DNA of 64,000 bases from Streptomyces malaysiensis subsp. samsunensis (GCF_024519315.1 NZ_JANIIC010000002.1:124001-188000); one strand, 5' to 3'. Counted from the stretch's first letter, positions 8,866 to 18,386 are shown. Translations and numbers: made by a program. Notes: generated by a model not told the origin, from the letters alone.

Positions 8866-10761
8866 ATGGCAGGTCCCCTGACGGCACTACGCGTACGGTT
8901 CACACCGGACTCGGAGCAGACGCCGCGGGACACCAGACCCCCGGGCCGCCGCCGGACGAGAGGGCACGGGAGGCGGAAGCGGACCGGCATCCGGCGGTTC
9001 TTCACCTGGCGGAAGCTGGTCGCCTATGTGCTCACCCTGTGCGCCCTGCTGATCGGGGCGTTCACCGTGCTCTACTACTCCATCGACATCCCCAGGGCCA
9101 ACGCCCAGGCGAAGGCGCAGAGCAACATCTACAAGTACAGCGACGGCACGATCCTCGCCCGGACCGGTGAGATCAACCGCGAGATGGTCACCCTCGGCCG
9201 GGTACCCACCGGTGTGCAGCACGCGTTCGTGGCGGCCGAGAACAAGTCCTTCTACAAGGACTCGGGCGTGGACCCGATGGGCATCCTGCGAGGGCTGGTC
9301 AACACCGCGACCGGCAAGGGCACCCAGGGCGGTTCGACCATCACCCAGCAGTACGTCAAGAACTACTACCTGAGCCAGGAGCAGACCGCCACCCGCAAGA
9401 TCAAGGAGTTGGTGATCTCCCTCAAGGTCGATCAGAGCAACTCCAAGGAGGACATCCTCGCGGGGTATCTGAACACCAGCTACTTCGGCCGCGTCGCCTA
9501 CGGCATCCAGGCCGCCGCCCGCGCGTACTACGACAAGGACGTGGACGACCTCACGGTCGAGGAGGGCGCGTATCTGGCGGCGCTGGTGCAGGCCCCCAGC
9601 CAGTACGACTGGGCCGTCGCGAGCCCCACGGCCAAGCGCCTGGTCAAACGGCGCTGGAACTATGTGCTGGACAACATGGTCGACATGCGGTGGCTGGACC
9701 CCGACCAGCGGAAGGGCATGCGCTTCCCCGCCCCCGTCGCGCCGGAGCCCGCCCCCGGCCTCGGGGGCCAGGCCGGCTATCTGGTGGACGCGGCCCGCAA
9801 TGAGCTGATCGCCTCTGGCGTCAGCGAACAGGAACTCGCCGCGGGCGGCTGGACCATCACCCTCAACGTCGATCCGGACAAACAGCGGGCCCTGGAGGAG
9901 ACGATGCGGCAGGGCCTGGACGGCGCCGCCAAGGGCAAGCAGGGCCGTGCGGACGCCGCCGCCACCCAGGGCGGTGCGGTCTCGGTGGACCCGGAGAACG
10001 GCCGGATCCTCGCGCTCTACGGCGGCCGGGACTACACCCGGCACTATCTGTCCAACGCGACCCGGGGCGACTACCAGGTGGGCGCCGTCTTCGAACCGGT
10101 CACCACCGCCACGGCCATGGACGCCAAGATGCGGAACGAGCGGGCCGCGGGTCGACTGTCTGAGGTCAAGCGCACCGCCGGGGCCCTGGGCATGGACACC
10201 GACGGCGGCGGCTTCGACTCCAAGGAGTCGGTCGGGCTGGGGCTGATGGGCTCGAGCCCGCTCAGGATGGCCGGTGTCTACGCCTCGTTCGACCACCAGG
10301 GCAAGCGGGTCACCCCGAGCATCGTGAAGTCCGCGCGGCGCGGCGACGAGACGGCCGGACCGCCGAAGGCGGTGGGCGACCAGGCGATCCACCCCTCGGC
10401 GGCCCGGCTGATCACCCAGAGCCTCGTCGACGACGCCGCAGCGACCACCGCCCGCGCCGTCAAACGGCCCACCGCGGGCAAGGGCGGGGTCTCCGACGAC
10501 AAGAGGGCGGCCTGGTTCATCGGTTACACCCCGGACCTGGTCACCGCGATCGCCCTCTTCGGCGAGGACGCCGAGAAGCGGAAGCAGATCCCCTTGAAGA
10601 ACGCCGGTGTTCAGCGGATCGCCGGTCTCTGGAGCGAGTACACCGAGAAGGCGCTGCGGGGTGTGCCCGCGACCTGGTTCGACATGGGCCCCGGGCCGGG
10701 AACGCTGCCGGTCCCGGACCAGATGGTGCCTAAGCGCTCCGCTGGATCGGAAGTGCCCTGA
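8866..10761 (+). CDS. Class A penicillin-binding protein with intact GT51 but degenerate transpeptidase
   Basis: A basic cytoplasmic tail and one membrane helix (~residues 48-70) precede a complete GT51 peptidoglycan glycosyltransferase (catalytic AAENKSFYKDSG, GGSTITQQYVKN, KIKELVISLKVD). The C-terminal domain aligns with transpeptidases, but all three catalytic motifs are lost. The SxxK motif normally in GSTFKP reads GAVFEP, the segment bearing SxN is deleted, and KTGT reads KGGV. It should therefore polymerise glycan but neither crosslink it nor bind beta-lactams covalently. It lies 138 bp after the CseC-like kinase, suggesting an envelope-stress function. The last ten codons come from an intergenic repeat. 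Confidence 0.88.
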   Translation: MAGPLTALRVRFTPDSEQTPRDTRPPGRRRTRGHGRRKRTGIRRFFTWRKLVAYVLTLCALLIGAFTVLYYSIDIPRANAQAKAQSNIYKYSDGTILARTGEINREMVTLGRVPTGVQHAFVAAENKSFYKDSGVDPMGILRGLVNTATGKGTQGGSTITQQYVKNYYLSQEQTATRKIKELVISLKVDQSNSKEDILAGYLNTSYFGRVAYGIQAAARAYYDKDVDDLTVEEGAYLAALVQAPSQYDWAVASPTAKRLVKRRWNYVLDNMVDMRWLDPDQRKGMRFPAPVAPEPAPGLGGQAGYLVDAARNELIASGVSEQELAAGGWTITLNVDPDKQRALEETMRQGLDGAAKGKQGRADAAATQGGAVSVDPENGRILALYGGRDYTRHYLSNATRGDYQVGAVFEPVTTATAMDAKMRNERAAGRLSEVKRTAGALGMDTDGGGFDSKESVGLGLMGSSPLRMAGVYASFDHQGKRVTPSIVKSARRGDETAGPPKAVGDQAIHPSAARLITQSLVDDAAATTARAVKRPTAGKGGVSDDKRAAWFIGYTPDLVTAIALFGEDAEKRKQIPLKNAGVQRIAGLWSEYTEKALRGVPATWFDMGPGPGTLPVPDQMVPKRSAGSEVP

Positions 10762-10889
10762 CCTGCCGTCGATCGTCCGCGGCACCGTCGTGGCCGGCCG
10801 CGCCCGCGCGGCGGAGCCGCATATCGACACAGCCCCGCGCCCCTTCGGGGCGCCACCGAACCGCAGCCGACTTCCGCCGATCCGCCTAG
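10729..10889. repeat. MITE-like intergenic repeat, copy 1 (with hairpin terminator)
   Basis: About 160 bp, closely matching 38361-38518. The ends are imperfect inverted repeats (CCTAAGCGCTCCGC at the left, complement of GATCCGCCTAG at the right). The interior carries the hairpin GCGCCCC-TTC-GGGGCGC at 10837-10853. It supplies the last codons and stop of the upstream PBP gene, lies between convergent genes, and so probably works as a bidirectional terminator. No coding capacity. The IS982 element sits exactly at its right end. Confidence 0.8.
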
Positions 10890-11884
10890 ATGATCGATTC
10901 CAAGGGGTCAGTGATCGTACGGGGTGAGCGAACGGAGGGTGCCTCGTGTGGTGTGGTCGTTGTGCCAGATCACGGCGGTCAGGGCGAGTATTCGCTGCAT
11001 GACACGGGCGATGACACCTCCAGGCGTGCGCGCTCGGTGCTGTTCGAGGTCGAGTTGCCCCTTGAAGGTCTCGTTGACCGACTCGATGACCTGCCGCAAC
11101 GGCTTGAACAGGGATCCACCGGGCCGTTGCCGTTCGCCCTTGCGGGTCGGCCGTAGCAGCTGGATGCCCTGCTGGGCGAGTTCCTGTTCGAAGGCGCGGC
11201 CGAAGTAGTGCTTGTCGCCGATCAGTGTCTGGCCGGGCCGGGCGGCGAGGAGGTGCGGTTCGGCCGCGAGCAGGTCCAGCAGTGTTTCGCGTTCGTCGGC
11301 TTTGGCTCCGGTCAGTGCGAAGGCGACGGGCAGGCCCTGGAGGGTGCACACCAGGTGCAGGCGCAGACCCCAGAAGAAGCGGCTGTGGCTGGCGCAGTAG
11401 CCGTATTGGGCCCATCCGGCCAGCTCGGAGCGTTTGACGGTCTCCCGCGAGCGGCCGCATTCCACGGGTGTGGAGTCCACGATCCACACGTCATCGCTCC
11501 ACGCCGAGGTGCTGGTGGCCAGTATCCGGGTGATCCGGCGGAGCAGATCGGCTGCTTTGCGCAGCCGCTTGTTGTAGCCGGGTTGCTGCGGCAGGTACGG
11601 GAAGAGATGGCGCAGGTGGGCCCGGGCATACCGGAGCCACCTGGCCTCGGAGGTGAAACCGAGCATGGCCTGCATCATCGCAAGGGTGACCAGCTCGGCG
11701 TCGGTCAGCTGCGGCGCGATCCCCACGGCCGGCCGCCACGGCACCAAGTCCAGACGCTCCTTCAGCAGATCGTCGGTCGTCGCATAGAGTGCTGTCGCGA
11801 GGGTGTCCAGGTTGTTCGTCACAAAACGATCTTGGACACCCTCGCTCTTGTCTCCGCAGGCACCCCTTGGAATCGATCATCTAG
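10886..11884. mobile_element. IS982-family insertion sequence, complete
   Basis: About 1 kb bounded by perfect inverted repeats: CTAGATGATCGATTCCAAGG plus GGT at the left, and its exact complement at 11862-11884. CTAG is self-complementary, so it may be either part of the ends or a 4-bp target duplication. One transposase gene fills the element. The right end touches the stop codon of the small gene downstream of ctaD without disrupting it. Confidence 0.9.
10908..11822 (-). CDS. IS982-family DDE transposase
   Basis: 304 residues from GTG 11822, a normal length for the family. The DDE triad is present: aspartate in WIVDSTPVECGRS, aspartate in LIGDKHYFG and glutamate in IESVNETFKGQLDLEQH. The signature GYCASHSRFFWGLRLHL is typical of IS982 members in Streptomyces. 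The stop lies inside the left terminal repeat. No frameshift or truncation, so the element may still be mobile. Confidence 0.93.
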   Translation of the reverse strand: MTNNLDTLATALYATTDDLLKERLDLVPWRPAVGIAPQLTDAELVTLAMMQAMLGFTSEARWLRYARAHLRHLFPYLPQQPGYNKRLRKAADLLRRITRILATSTSAWSDDVWIVDSTPVECGRSRETVKRSELAGWAQYGYCASHSRFFWGLRLHLVCTLQGLPVAFALTGAKADERETLLDLLAAEPHLLAARPGQTLIGDKHYFGRAFEQELAQQGIQLLRPTRKGERQRPGGSLFKPLRQVIESVNETFKGQLDLEQHRARTPGGVIARVMQRILALTAVIWHNDHTTRGTLRSLTPYDH

Positions 11885-12234
11885 CGAACGGTGAGCGCGG
11901 CGGCGAAGCCGCCGACGAGGCCCGCTGCCCCGAGGAGGCAGATCAGAAGCAGCCGGCGGCGCAGCGTCCGGTACACCTCCTGGTACTCCGCCCGCAGCTC
12001 CTCGCAGCGCCGCACCACCGTGCGCAACGTCCGCTCGGTGACGGCCAGTTGGTCCTGGAGGTAGAGCCGCTCGACCTCCGCCCGCTGGGCGGAGGTCAGC
12101 CAGTCGAGCCGACCGGTGAGGCGGCGGGCCCGCTCCCGGGCCGCGTCCCGCTCGGTCTGGAGCAGCAGATAGCCCTCGATCTGGTTGATTCCGGCGGCGA
12201 TACCGGGGGGCTCGGCGGCTCTGGCCATGCTCAC
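11881..12234 (-). CDS. Small coiled-coil protein with C-terminal membrane helix, coupled to ctaD
   Basis: 117 residues. The central part is rich in charged heptads ([19 protein letters not shown]) predicted to be helical, followed by a membrane helix near the C-terminus ([20 protein letters not shown]). The GTG start overlaps the ctaD stop by four bases; an ATG lies six bases further in. Family not recognised. Coupling to ctaD suggests a role in oxidase assembly or a passenger membrane protein. Its TAG stop is formed by the CTAG at which the IS element is inserted. Confidence 0.7.
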   Translation of the reverse strand: MSMARAAEPPGIAAGINQIEGYLLLQTERDAARERARRLTGRLDWLTSAQRAEVERLYLQDQLAVTERTLRTVVRRCEELRAEYQEVYRTLRRRLLLICLLGAAGLVGGFAAALTVR

Positions 12235-13892
12235 GCCACACTCTCCTTCTGGCCGACATCGGGATGGTGCAGATCGAACGCGGGGGATTCGGAACGGATC
12301 TTCGGCAGGCTGACGAAGTTATGGCGCGGCGGCGGGCAGGTGGTCGCCCATTCCAGGGAACGGCCATATCCCCAGGGGTCGTCGGTGACGACCTTCTCGC
12401 CGTACTTGGCAGTCTTCCAGACGTTGTAGAGAAACGGCAGGAACGACAGGCCGAGGACGAAGGAGCTGATGGTGGAGATGGTGTTCAGCGTGGTGAAGCC
12501 GTCGGCGGCGAGATAGTCGGGAATTCTGCGGAGCATTCCCTCGGCGCCGAGCCAGTGCTGTACCAGGAACGTGCCGTGGAAGCCGAGGAAGAGGGTCCAG
12601 AAGGTGATCTTTCCGAGCCGCTCGTCCAGCATCTTGCCGGTGAACTTGGGCCACCAGAAGTGGAATCCGGCGAACATCGCGAAGACCACGGTGCCGAAGA
12701 TGACGTAGTGGAAGTGAGCCACCACGAAGTAGGTGTCCGAGACATGGAAGTCCATCGGCGGCGAGGCCAGGATCACGCCGGTCAGACCGCCGAAGACAAA
12801 GGTGATGAGAAAGCCGATCGCCCAGAGCATCGGGGTCTCGAAGCTCAGTGACCCCTTCCACATCGTGCCGATCCAGTTGAAGAACTTGATACCGGTCGGC
12901 ACCGCGATCAGGAACGTCATGAACGAGAAGAACGGCAGCAGCACTCCGCCGGTGACATACATGTGGTGCGCCCAGACGGTGACCGAAAGGCCCGCGATGG
13001 AAATCGTCGCCGCGATGAGCGAGACATAACCGAACATCGGCTTCCGGGAGAAGACCGGAATGACTTCGGAGATGATGCCGAAGAACGGCAGGGCGATGAT
13101 ATAGACCTCCGGATGGCCGAAGAACCAGAAGAGATGCTGCCAGAGCAGCGCACCGCCATTGGCCGCGTCGAAGACATGCGCCCCGAATTGACGATCCGCC
13201 TCCAGGGCGAACAGCGCCGCCGCGAGCACCGGGAAGGCCAGCAGCACCAGCACTCCGGTCAGCAGCACATTCCAGGTGAAGATCGGCATGCGGAACATCG
13301 TCATGCCGGGAGCGCGCATGCAGATGATCGTGGTGATGAAGTTGACCGAGCCGAGGATCGTGCCGAAGCCGGAGAGGGCCAGACCCATGATCCACATATC
13401 CGCGCCCGCACCCGGCGAACGCACCGCGTCCGACAGCGGGGAGTAGGCGAACCAGCCGAAGTCGGCAGCGCCCTGCGGGGTCAGGAACCCGCCCACCGCG
13501 ATCAGCGAGCCGAAGAGGTACAGCCAGTACGCGAACATGTTCAGCCGCGGGAACGCCACATCGGGCGCACCGATCTGAAGCGGCATGATCCAGTTGGCGA
13601 ACCCCGCGAACAGCGGGGTGGCGAACATCAGCAGCATGATCGTGCCATGCATGGTGAACGCCTGGTTGAACTGCTCGTTCGACATGATCTGCGAACCCGG
13701 ACGGGCCAGTTCGGCACGCATCAGCAGCGCCATCACCCCGCCGATGCAGAAGAAGGCGAACGAGGTGATCAGGTAGAGCGTGCCGATCGTCTTGTGATCG
13801 GTGGTGGTCAGCCATCCGACGGCCGTGGCCCCCGGTCCGGGGCGGCGCGACGGCAAGGCGGCCGGCGCCGCGACAACGGTGTTGTTCCTCAT
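12231..13892 (-). CDS. ctaD: Cytochrome c oxidase subunit I (aa3 type)
   Basis: 553 residues with about twelve membrane helices. Metal ligands are present: haem a histidine in [10 protein letters not shown], CuB histidine and crosslinked tyrosine in [10 protein letters not shown], CuB histidines in [10 protein letters not shown], and haem a/a3 ligands in [11 protein letters not shown]. The frame is open to 14039, but that would overlap the divergent sigma gene, so ATG 13892 ([10 protein letters not shown]) is used. Subunits II and III are not adjacent, so this is probably an orphan paralogue of the main cta operon. Only the small coupled membrane protein follows it. Confidence 0.92.
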   Translation of the reverse strand: MRNNTVVAAPAALPSRRPGPGATAVGWLTTTDHKTIGTLYLITSFAFFCIGGVMALLMRAELARPGSQIMSNEQFNQAFTMHGTIMLLMFATPLFAGFANWIMPLQIGAPDVAFPRLNMFAYWLYLFGSLIAVGGFLTPQGAADFGWFAYSPLSDAVRSPGAGADMWIMGLALSGFGTILGSVNFITTIICMRAPGMTMFRMPIFTWNVLLTGVLVLLAFPVLAAALFALEADRQFGAHVFDAANGGALLWQHLFWFFGHPEVYIIALPFFGIISEVIPVFSRKPMFGYVSLIAATISIAGLSVTVWAHHMYVTGGVLLPFFSFMTFLIAVPTGIKFFNWIGTMWKGSLSFETPMLWAIGFLITFVFGGLTGVILASPPMDFHVSDTYFVVAHFHYVIFGTVVFAMFAGFHFWWPKFTGKMLDERLGKITFWTLFLGFHGTFLVQHWLGAEGMLRRIPDYLAADGFTTLNTISTISSFVLGLSFLPFLYNVWKTAKYGEKVVTDDPWGYGRSLEWATTCPPPRHNFVSLPKIRSESPAFDLHHPDVGQKESVA

Positions 13893-13997
13893 GACCGCTA
13901 GGTGTCCGGCACCCCCTCGGATCGTCACTCCGAGGGCCAGTCGATGTTTTCCGCTCCGGGGTGTGATGATCCAAGACGTGCCGGACACCTTCGGATC

Positions 13998-14594
13998 ATG
14001 AGCACCGACGACGCCTTCGACGCCGCCTACCGCGAGCATTACTGGGCGGTCAGCCGTTTTGTGGCACGGCGGCTGGACGACCAGGCATGGGAGGTCGAGG
14101 AAGTGGTCGCCGAGGTCTTCGCGGTGGCCTGGCGGCGCCGGGCCGAAGTGCCCGAGTCACCGCTGCCGTGGCTGTACGGGGTGGCCCGGCACTGTCTGGC
14201 CAACACCGTGCGCGGCAAGGGCCGTTACCGCAGGCTGCTGGCCAAGCTGGGCCACCATGAGGCGACTGTGGGCGGGCGCACCGTGGCGAGCCCGGACGCC
14301 GAGCGGCCGGGCTCCTGGGTGTTGGAGGCGCTGTCCCGGCTCACCGAGGCCGACCAGGAGGTGCTGCGGCTGACGGCGTGGGAGGAGCTGACCGTCGAGG
14401 AGCTCAGCACCGTGTTGGGGTGCGGCCGGTCGGCGGCGGCGATGCGGCTGCACCGGGCGCGGCGGCGGCTGCGGGAGCAGATAGAGGCCCTGCGCCGGGA
14501 CGACCGGGTCTCAGTGGGGTGCACGAGCGGCAAGGGCGACAAGGCCCATAGCGCTGACAGGGCCGACAGGGCCCACAAGGATGGACACGCATGA
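13998..14594 (+). CDS. ECF-type RNA polymerase sigma factor
   Basis: 198 residues from ATG 13998. Region 2 is near residues 8-75 ([31 protein letters not shown]) and region 4 near residues 115-170 ([39 protein letters not shown]). Divergent from ctaD over a 105-bp promoter region and translationally coupled (ATGA) to the membrane protein downstream, the usual arrangement of a sigma factor with its regulator. Confidence 0.88.
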   Translation: MSTDDAFDAAYREHYWAVSRFVARRLDDQAWEVEEVVAEVFAVAWRRRAEVPESPLPWLYGVARHCLANTVRGKGRYRRLLAKLGHHEATVGGRTVASPDAERPGSWVLEALSRLTEADQEVLRLTAWEELTVEELSTVLGCGRSAAAMRLHRARRRLREQIEALRRDDRVSVGCTSGKGDKAHSADRADRAHKDGHA

Positions 14595-15571
14595 CCGACG
14601 AACTGGATCTGCTCCGCGAGGCCAACCCCGTGTCCGCCGACACCGGCCCCTGGCGGGACCGGCCGCTGAACGCGCACGCCGAGCTGCTGCTGCGGCAGCT
14701 GCCGTCCCGGGACCGGGGGCGCCGTACGGTGCGACGCGTGATCTGGAGCCTGGAGGCCGCGGCGGCCGCGACGGTCCTCGCCCTCGCGCTGACCGTCTCG
14801 GGCACCCCTTCCTCCGCGGTGGCGGCGTCCAGACCACTGCCGCTGGTGGCGCATGCCTCCCGGGCGGACGTATCGCTCGCCGAGATCGACCGGCGGGCGC
14901 GGACGGCGGCCGAGGAGTCCCCGGGGAAGAGCGAGCGGGGCAGCCATCTCCAGAGCTGGGCGCTGAGCATGAAGTCGGGCGAGGATCCGGTGACGCTGCC
15001 CCGGGAGTCGCTGACCCGGTGGAACGCGGACGGCAGCGGTTTCACGCTGGAGGTGGCCACCGATCCGAGTCATCCGAGGCGCGCGGTGATCGAGGACGGT
15101 CCCCCGCCGCGCACCGTCCACGAGGGCAAGGTGCTGAGCGAGGAGCGCTATCCACCCGGGATCAACAGCGCGAACCAGGACTACTTCGAGGACCCGCCGG
15201 CCGGGGCCGCGGCGCTGCGCGACTATCTCGCCGTCTGGTCCCCGGGCGCGGACCGCGACCCGGCGGAGCTGATCTCGGCCATCGAGTCGTTCATCACGGT
15301 GTGGACTCCGGGCCCGCGCCAGCGGGCGGACATCACCACCCTGCTGTCCCGGATCGAGGGGCTGCGCCCTGCGGGCAAGGTCACCGACCGGCTGGGCCGG
15401 GAGGGGCAGGCGTTCCGGTTCACCCCGCGCGCTTCCGGGCTCCGGTACCTGATCGTCCTCGATCCGGCCGACGGCACGGTGCTGGACGTCGAGGAGACGA
15501 TCACCCGGGACGATCCGGAGTACCGGCTCAAAGCGGGCGACGTGATCTCCTACAAGGCGTGGATCTACTGA
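14591..15571 (+). CDS. Membrane-anchored partner of the ECF sigma factor (CU044_5270-like)
   Basis: 326 residues: a short cytoplasmic N-terminus ([14 protein letters not shown]), one membrane helix around residues 50-75, then a large extracytoplasmic domain. The N-terminus and the coupling to the sigma gene match a widespread actinobacterial family annotated after CU044_5270 and often found behind ECF sigma factors. A regulatory, anti-sigma-like role is inferred from position; no zinc-binding anti-sigma motif is visible. Confidence 0.7.
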   Translation: MTDELDLLREANPVSADTGPWRDRPLNAHAELLLRQLPSRDRGRRTVRRVIWSLEAAAAATVLALALTVSGTPSSAVAASRPLPLVAHASRADVSLAEIDRRARTAAEESPGKSERGSHLQSWALSMKSGEDPVTLPRESLTRWNADGSGFTLEVATDPSHPRRAVIEDGPPPRTVHEGKVLSEERYPPGINSANQDYFEDPPAGAAALRDYLAVWSPGADRDPAELISAIESFITVWTPGPRQRADITTLLSRIEGLRPAGKVTDRLGREGQAFRFTPRASGLRYLIVLDPADGTVLDVEETITRDDPEYRLKAGDVISYKAWIY

Positions 15572-15650
15572 TCGGGCGCGCGAGTGCGGGGGGGCTCATC
15601 GGGGACGCGGGTGCGGGTGCCGCGGCGGGACGGATCGCCCCGGCGTGGCC

Positions 15651-16439
15651 TCAGGCTTCCTCTCCCTGGCAGTGGGGGCACCACAGGGTGGTCCGGCCCG
15701 CGATCCGGCCGTGGCGCAGCGGATGACCGCAGCGGGGGCAGTGCGGGTCCGGGTCGTCGCGCTGCCCGGTGACCCAGTCCGGGTCGTCCGGCACCCGGCC
15801 CGCCCGCACCGAGGCGCGCAGCACATCGCGCATCGCGGTGTGGAGCCGATCGTGTTCGGCGTCGGTCAGCGAGTTCACCGGCCGCTGTGGATGGATCCGG
15901 GCCCGCCACAGGATCTCGTCGGCGAGCAGATTGCCGAGCCCGGCGATCACTGCCTGATCGGTCAGGGTGGCCTTGACGCGTCCGCGTCGCCCGGCCAGCA
16001 GCCGGTCGAGCTCGGCCCGGCTCAGCGAGAGCGCGTCCGGGCCCTGATCGCCGATGATCCGGTCGATGTCGGCGTCGGTGGCGGCGAGCCAGATGCCCTG
16101 GAGTTTGCGCTGGTCCTCGAAGCCGAGGCGGTGGCCGTCGTCGAGGTCGAAGGCGACGCGCTCGAACCGGCCGGCCGGTTCGGAGTCCGGCCCGCACACC
16201 AACCGCCCGGTCATGCCGAAATGCAGCAGGACCGTGGGCCCGTCGGTGGGGGCGATCAGCCACTTGCCGTGGCGGCGCGGTGCGGCGAAGCGGCGGCCCT
16301 TGAGGTCGCGCTTCAGCCGCTGGGCGGTCACCCCGTGCAACACCCCCGCGTCGGCCACCGTCGCCCGCTCGACGCGGCGGCCCTGCGCACAGGAGGCGAG
16401 CGTCCGCCGGAACCCCTCGACATCCGGTAGCTCGGGCAT
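15651..16439 (-). CDS. Fpg/Nei-family DNA glycosylase
   Basis: 262 residues. After the initiator methionine the catalytic Pro and Glu are present in PELPDVE, with the DNA-binding helix-two-turn-helix (DQAVIAGLGNLLADEILW) and the C-terminal zinc finger CPRCGHPL...CPHC. The motif LLHFGMTGRL is typical of Fpg. Excises oxidised bases with beta/delta-elimination. The Fpg/Nei substrate split cannot be decided from sequence alone. A second, divergent family member is at 46066-46932. Confidence 0.88.
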   Translation of the reverse strand: MPELPDVEGFRRTLASCAQGRRVERATVADAGVLHGVTAQRLKRDLKGRRFAAPRRHGKWLIAPTDGPTVLLHFGMTGRLVCGPDSEPAGRFERVAFDLDDGHRLGFEDQRKLQGIWLAATDADIDRIIGDQGPDALSLSRAELDRLLAGRRGRVKATLTDQAVIAGLGNLLADEILWRARIHPQRPVNSLTDAEHDRLHTAMRDVLRASVRAGRVPDDPDWVTGQRDDPDPHCPRCGHPLRHGRIAGRTTLWCPHCQGEEA

Positions 16440-16522
16440 AGCGTCAGGCTACGCCCGGGGCTGATGTCTCGCGTTATGGATAATCATCCCTTCGGGGGCT
16501 TTCGTCGGCTAAAGTCCGAATT

Positions 16523-17668
16523 ATGCGATTCATGCGCCCGGCCCCGGGGGCGAGCGGTCGCAGCCGGACGTTGTTCGCGATCACACGGTGTCTGCCGTTC
16601 GTGGTCCTGGCGGCGGTGCTCAGCATTGAGCTCTCCCCCGCGCACACCCTCTACACCGGCTCTCTGCTCTCCCCGGCGCCGGCGCTGGCGGCGGTGACCA
16701 TGGGGCCGTTCGGCAGCGCCGGTGTGGCGCTGCTGGCCGCGGCGATCTGCGGGATCACCACCGCCCACAACGACGCGTGGGGCAGCGAGGTGGTGTACGC
16801 GAATCTGCTGGCCCTGGTGGTGGTGGCGGTCGCGAGCGTGGCGACCAGCGCGGTGCGGGTGCGCCGGGACCGTGAGCTGGCCCATATCCGCCGGATCGCC
16901 GAGGTGTCCCAGAACGTGGTGCTGAGGCCGCTGCCCGCCCGGATGGGCGTGGTGAACACCGCCAGTGTCTATATGGCGGCCGAGCGCGGAGCGCAGATCG
17001 GCGGGGACCTGTACGAGGCGATGTCCACCCGCTACGGAGTGCGGCTGATCGTCGGCGATGTGCGGGGAAAGGGGCTGGCCGCGGTGCGGTCCGCCGCGGC
17101 CGTGGTGGGCGCCTTCCGGGAGGCGGTGCACTACGAGCAGGATCTCGCCGAGGTGATGCACCGCTGCGCGGCCGCGCTGGGGCGCGAGTACGAGCTGCTG
17201 GACCGTTCCCAGTTCCAGGACCCGCAGGAGCTGGAGGAGCAGTTCGTCACCGTGCTGCTCGCCCAGGTCTCGGAGGAGTCACTGGTCCATCTGATCAACC
17301 GGGGCCATCCGCCGCCCCTGGTGATGCGCGGGCGCAAGGTGCGCTCCCTGGACCCGGTGCGCCCGCTGCCGCCGCTCGGCCTCGAGGATTTCCTCGCCCC
17401 TCCCCCGATCCGCGTCGAGACCTTTCCGTTCCTGCCCGGTGACCGGCTGTTGCTGCACACCGACGGAGTGGTCGAGGCCCGCAACCACTACAACGAGTTC
17501 TTCCCGCTGCACCGGACCATGGAGACGCTGGACGGCGCCACTCCGTCCGAGTACCTGGACGGGCTCCGCCACGCCCTGGTCCGGCATGCGGAGGGGCGGC
17601 TGTCGGACGACGCGGCGATGGTCCTCATCGAGCGGGTCATCGGCGGCGCGGGGCGGCCGGTTCTCTGA
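16523..17668 (+). CDS. Membrane PP2C/SpoIIE-type serine phosphatase
   Basis: 381 residues. Three or four membrane helices (residues ~20-110, MASE-like) precede a SpoIIE phosphatase domain. Metal-binding aspartates are seen in AERGAQIGGDLYEA and LIVGDVRGKG, with LLLHTDGVVEARN and RLSDDAAMVLIER at the C-terminal end. Proteins of this form regulate anti-sigma antagonists or other stress partners; no anti-sigma kinase is adjacent. Confidence 0.87.
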   Translation: MRFMRPAPGASGRSRTLFAITRCLPFVVLAAVLSIELSPAHTLYTGSLLSPAPALAAVTMGPFGSAGVALLAAAICGITTAHNDAWGSEVVYANLLALVVVAVASVATSAVRVRRDRELAHIRRIAEVSQNVVLRPLPARMGVVNTASVYMAAERGAQIGGDLYEAMSTRYGVRLIVGDVRGKGLAAVRSAAAVVGAFREAVHYEQDLAEVMHRCAAALGREYELLDRSQFQDPQELEEQFVTVLLAQVSEESLVHLINRGHPPPLVMRGRKVRSLDPVRPLPPLGLEDFLAPPPIRVETFPFLPGDRLLLHTDGVVEARNHYNEFFPLHRTMETLDGATPSEYLDGLRHALVRHAEGRLSDDAAMVLIERVIGGAGRPVL

Positions 17669-17795
17669 GCCGGTTCTTTGTGTGGGTTCTTTGTGTGGGT
17701 TCTTTGAGCCGCTTCTCCGAAGTGGGTTCTCCCAGCCGGTTCTCCGAAGTGGATTCTCCCAGCCGGTTCTCCGAGTGGGTTCCGCCACGCCGGCG
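17662..17795. repeat. Degenerate tandem repeats downstream of the phosphatase
   Basis: Two interleaved arrays. The first has three copies of GTGGGTTCTTT-like units. The second has about two and a half copies of a 28-bp unit containing CCCAGCCGGTTCTCCGAAGT. They begin in the last codons of the phosphatase. The rest of the gene-free stretch (17796-18066) shows no further feature I can support except the likely promoter region of the leader peptide. Confidence 0.75.
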
Positions 17796-18066
17796 CCGTA
17801 CATCCGCCGTACCGTCGGCCCGCGTTGGCCGCCTTGGCATGGGTTGACGCCCTCGCGGAGCGCGACGACACTGTGAGGGACGGTCACGATTGTCAGCGCC
17901 CACCGTGCGGTATCCCCGCTCAGGTGGGTCATCGGCCCCGGCTCGCTGACAGGCAACCCTTCTTCCGCGACGGGGTGCCCCCGGGTGACGACCAGGTCCC
18001 GTCGGCGTGGACGGGACAAGCGCGGTCTCGCTGCCTCGCGAGCCCCCGATGATGGGATCGGTGGAG

Positions 18067-18222
18067 ATGCCCAGGACCGACAGCCACAGGGACGGCGCCC
18101 GTCGGCGTCCCCGGCCGTTGTCCCCGCTCCGCCGTCTCCTGGCTCCGGCGGGTCACCTCCTGACCAGGCGGCTGCACATCGATCTGCTGCGCATTTGCAG
18201 CGCCTCCAGTCCAGCCGTCTGA
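18067..18222 (+). CDS. Conserved actinobacterial leader peptide (attenuator uORF)
   Basis: 51 residues from ATG 18067, preceded by GGTGGAG. The C-terminal block RRLHIDLLRICSA matches the conserved Streptomyces 'putative leader peptide' family (R-x-H-[IV]-D-L-x-R-[IV]-x-S-A), which sits upstream of sulfur and redox genes. The family is thought to sense aminoacyl-tRNA supply, as shown for Cys-rich leaders in mycobacteria. Here it precedes the GST-like gene by 164 bp. A longer start at 18007 is in frame but lacks family support. Confidence 0.72.
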   Translation: MPRTDSHRDGARRRPRPLSPLRRLLAPAGHLLTRRLHIDLLRICSASSPAV

Positions 18223-18386
18223 ATCGACGCGGTCACCGAGCACTGAGCGCGGCCTCGCGCGCCGGGGCCGGGCCGGGTGTGTCCCGGCACCGTCCCGGCG
18301 GGCGCCCCGCGCGGGCTTCCCTTCCGTTGCGCCATCGGCGCCGCCTGACCGGCGGGGCCGGGGCTCCGTCATTGCCTTGGAGAGCC

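Noticed and set aside
8887..11487. An 866-codon minus-strand open frame across the PBP and IS element
   Set aside because: It crosses two unrelated loci and has no recognisable domain; the plus-strand GT51 protein and the IS982 transposase explain the DNA.
17796..18066. A protein-coding gene or riboswitch before the leader peptide
   Set aside because: No frame has family support or a good start, and I could not identify a known riboswitch core; only promoter function is likely.
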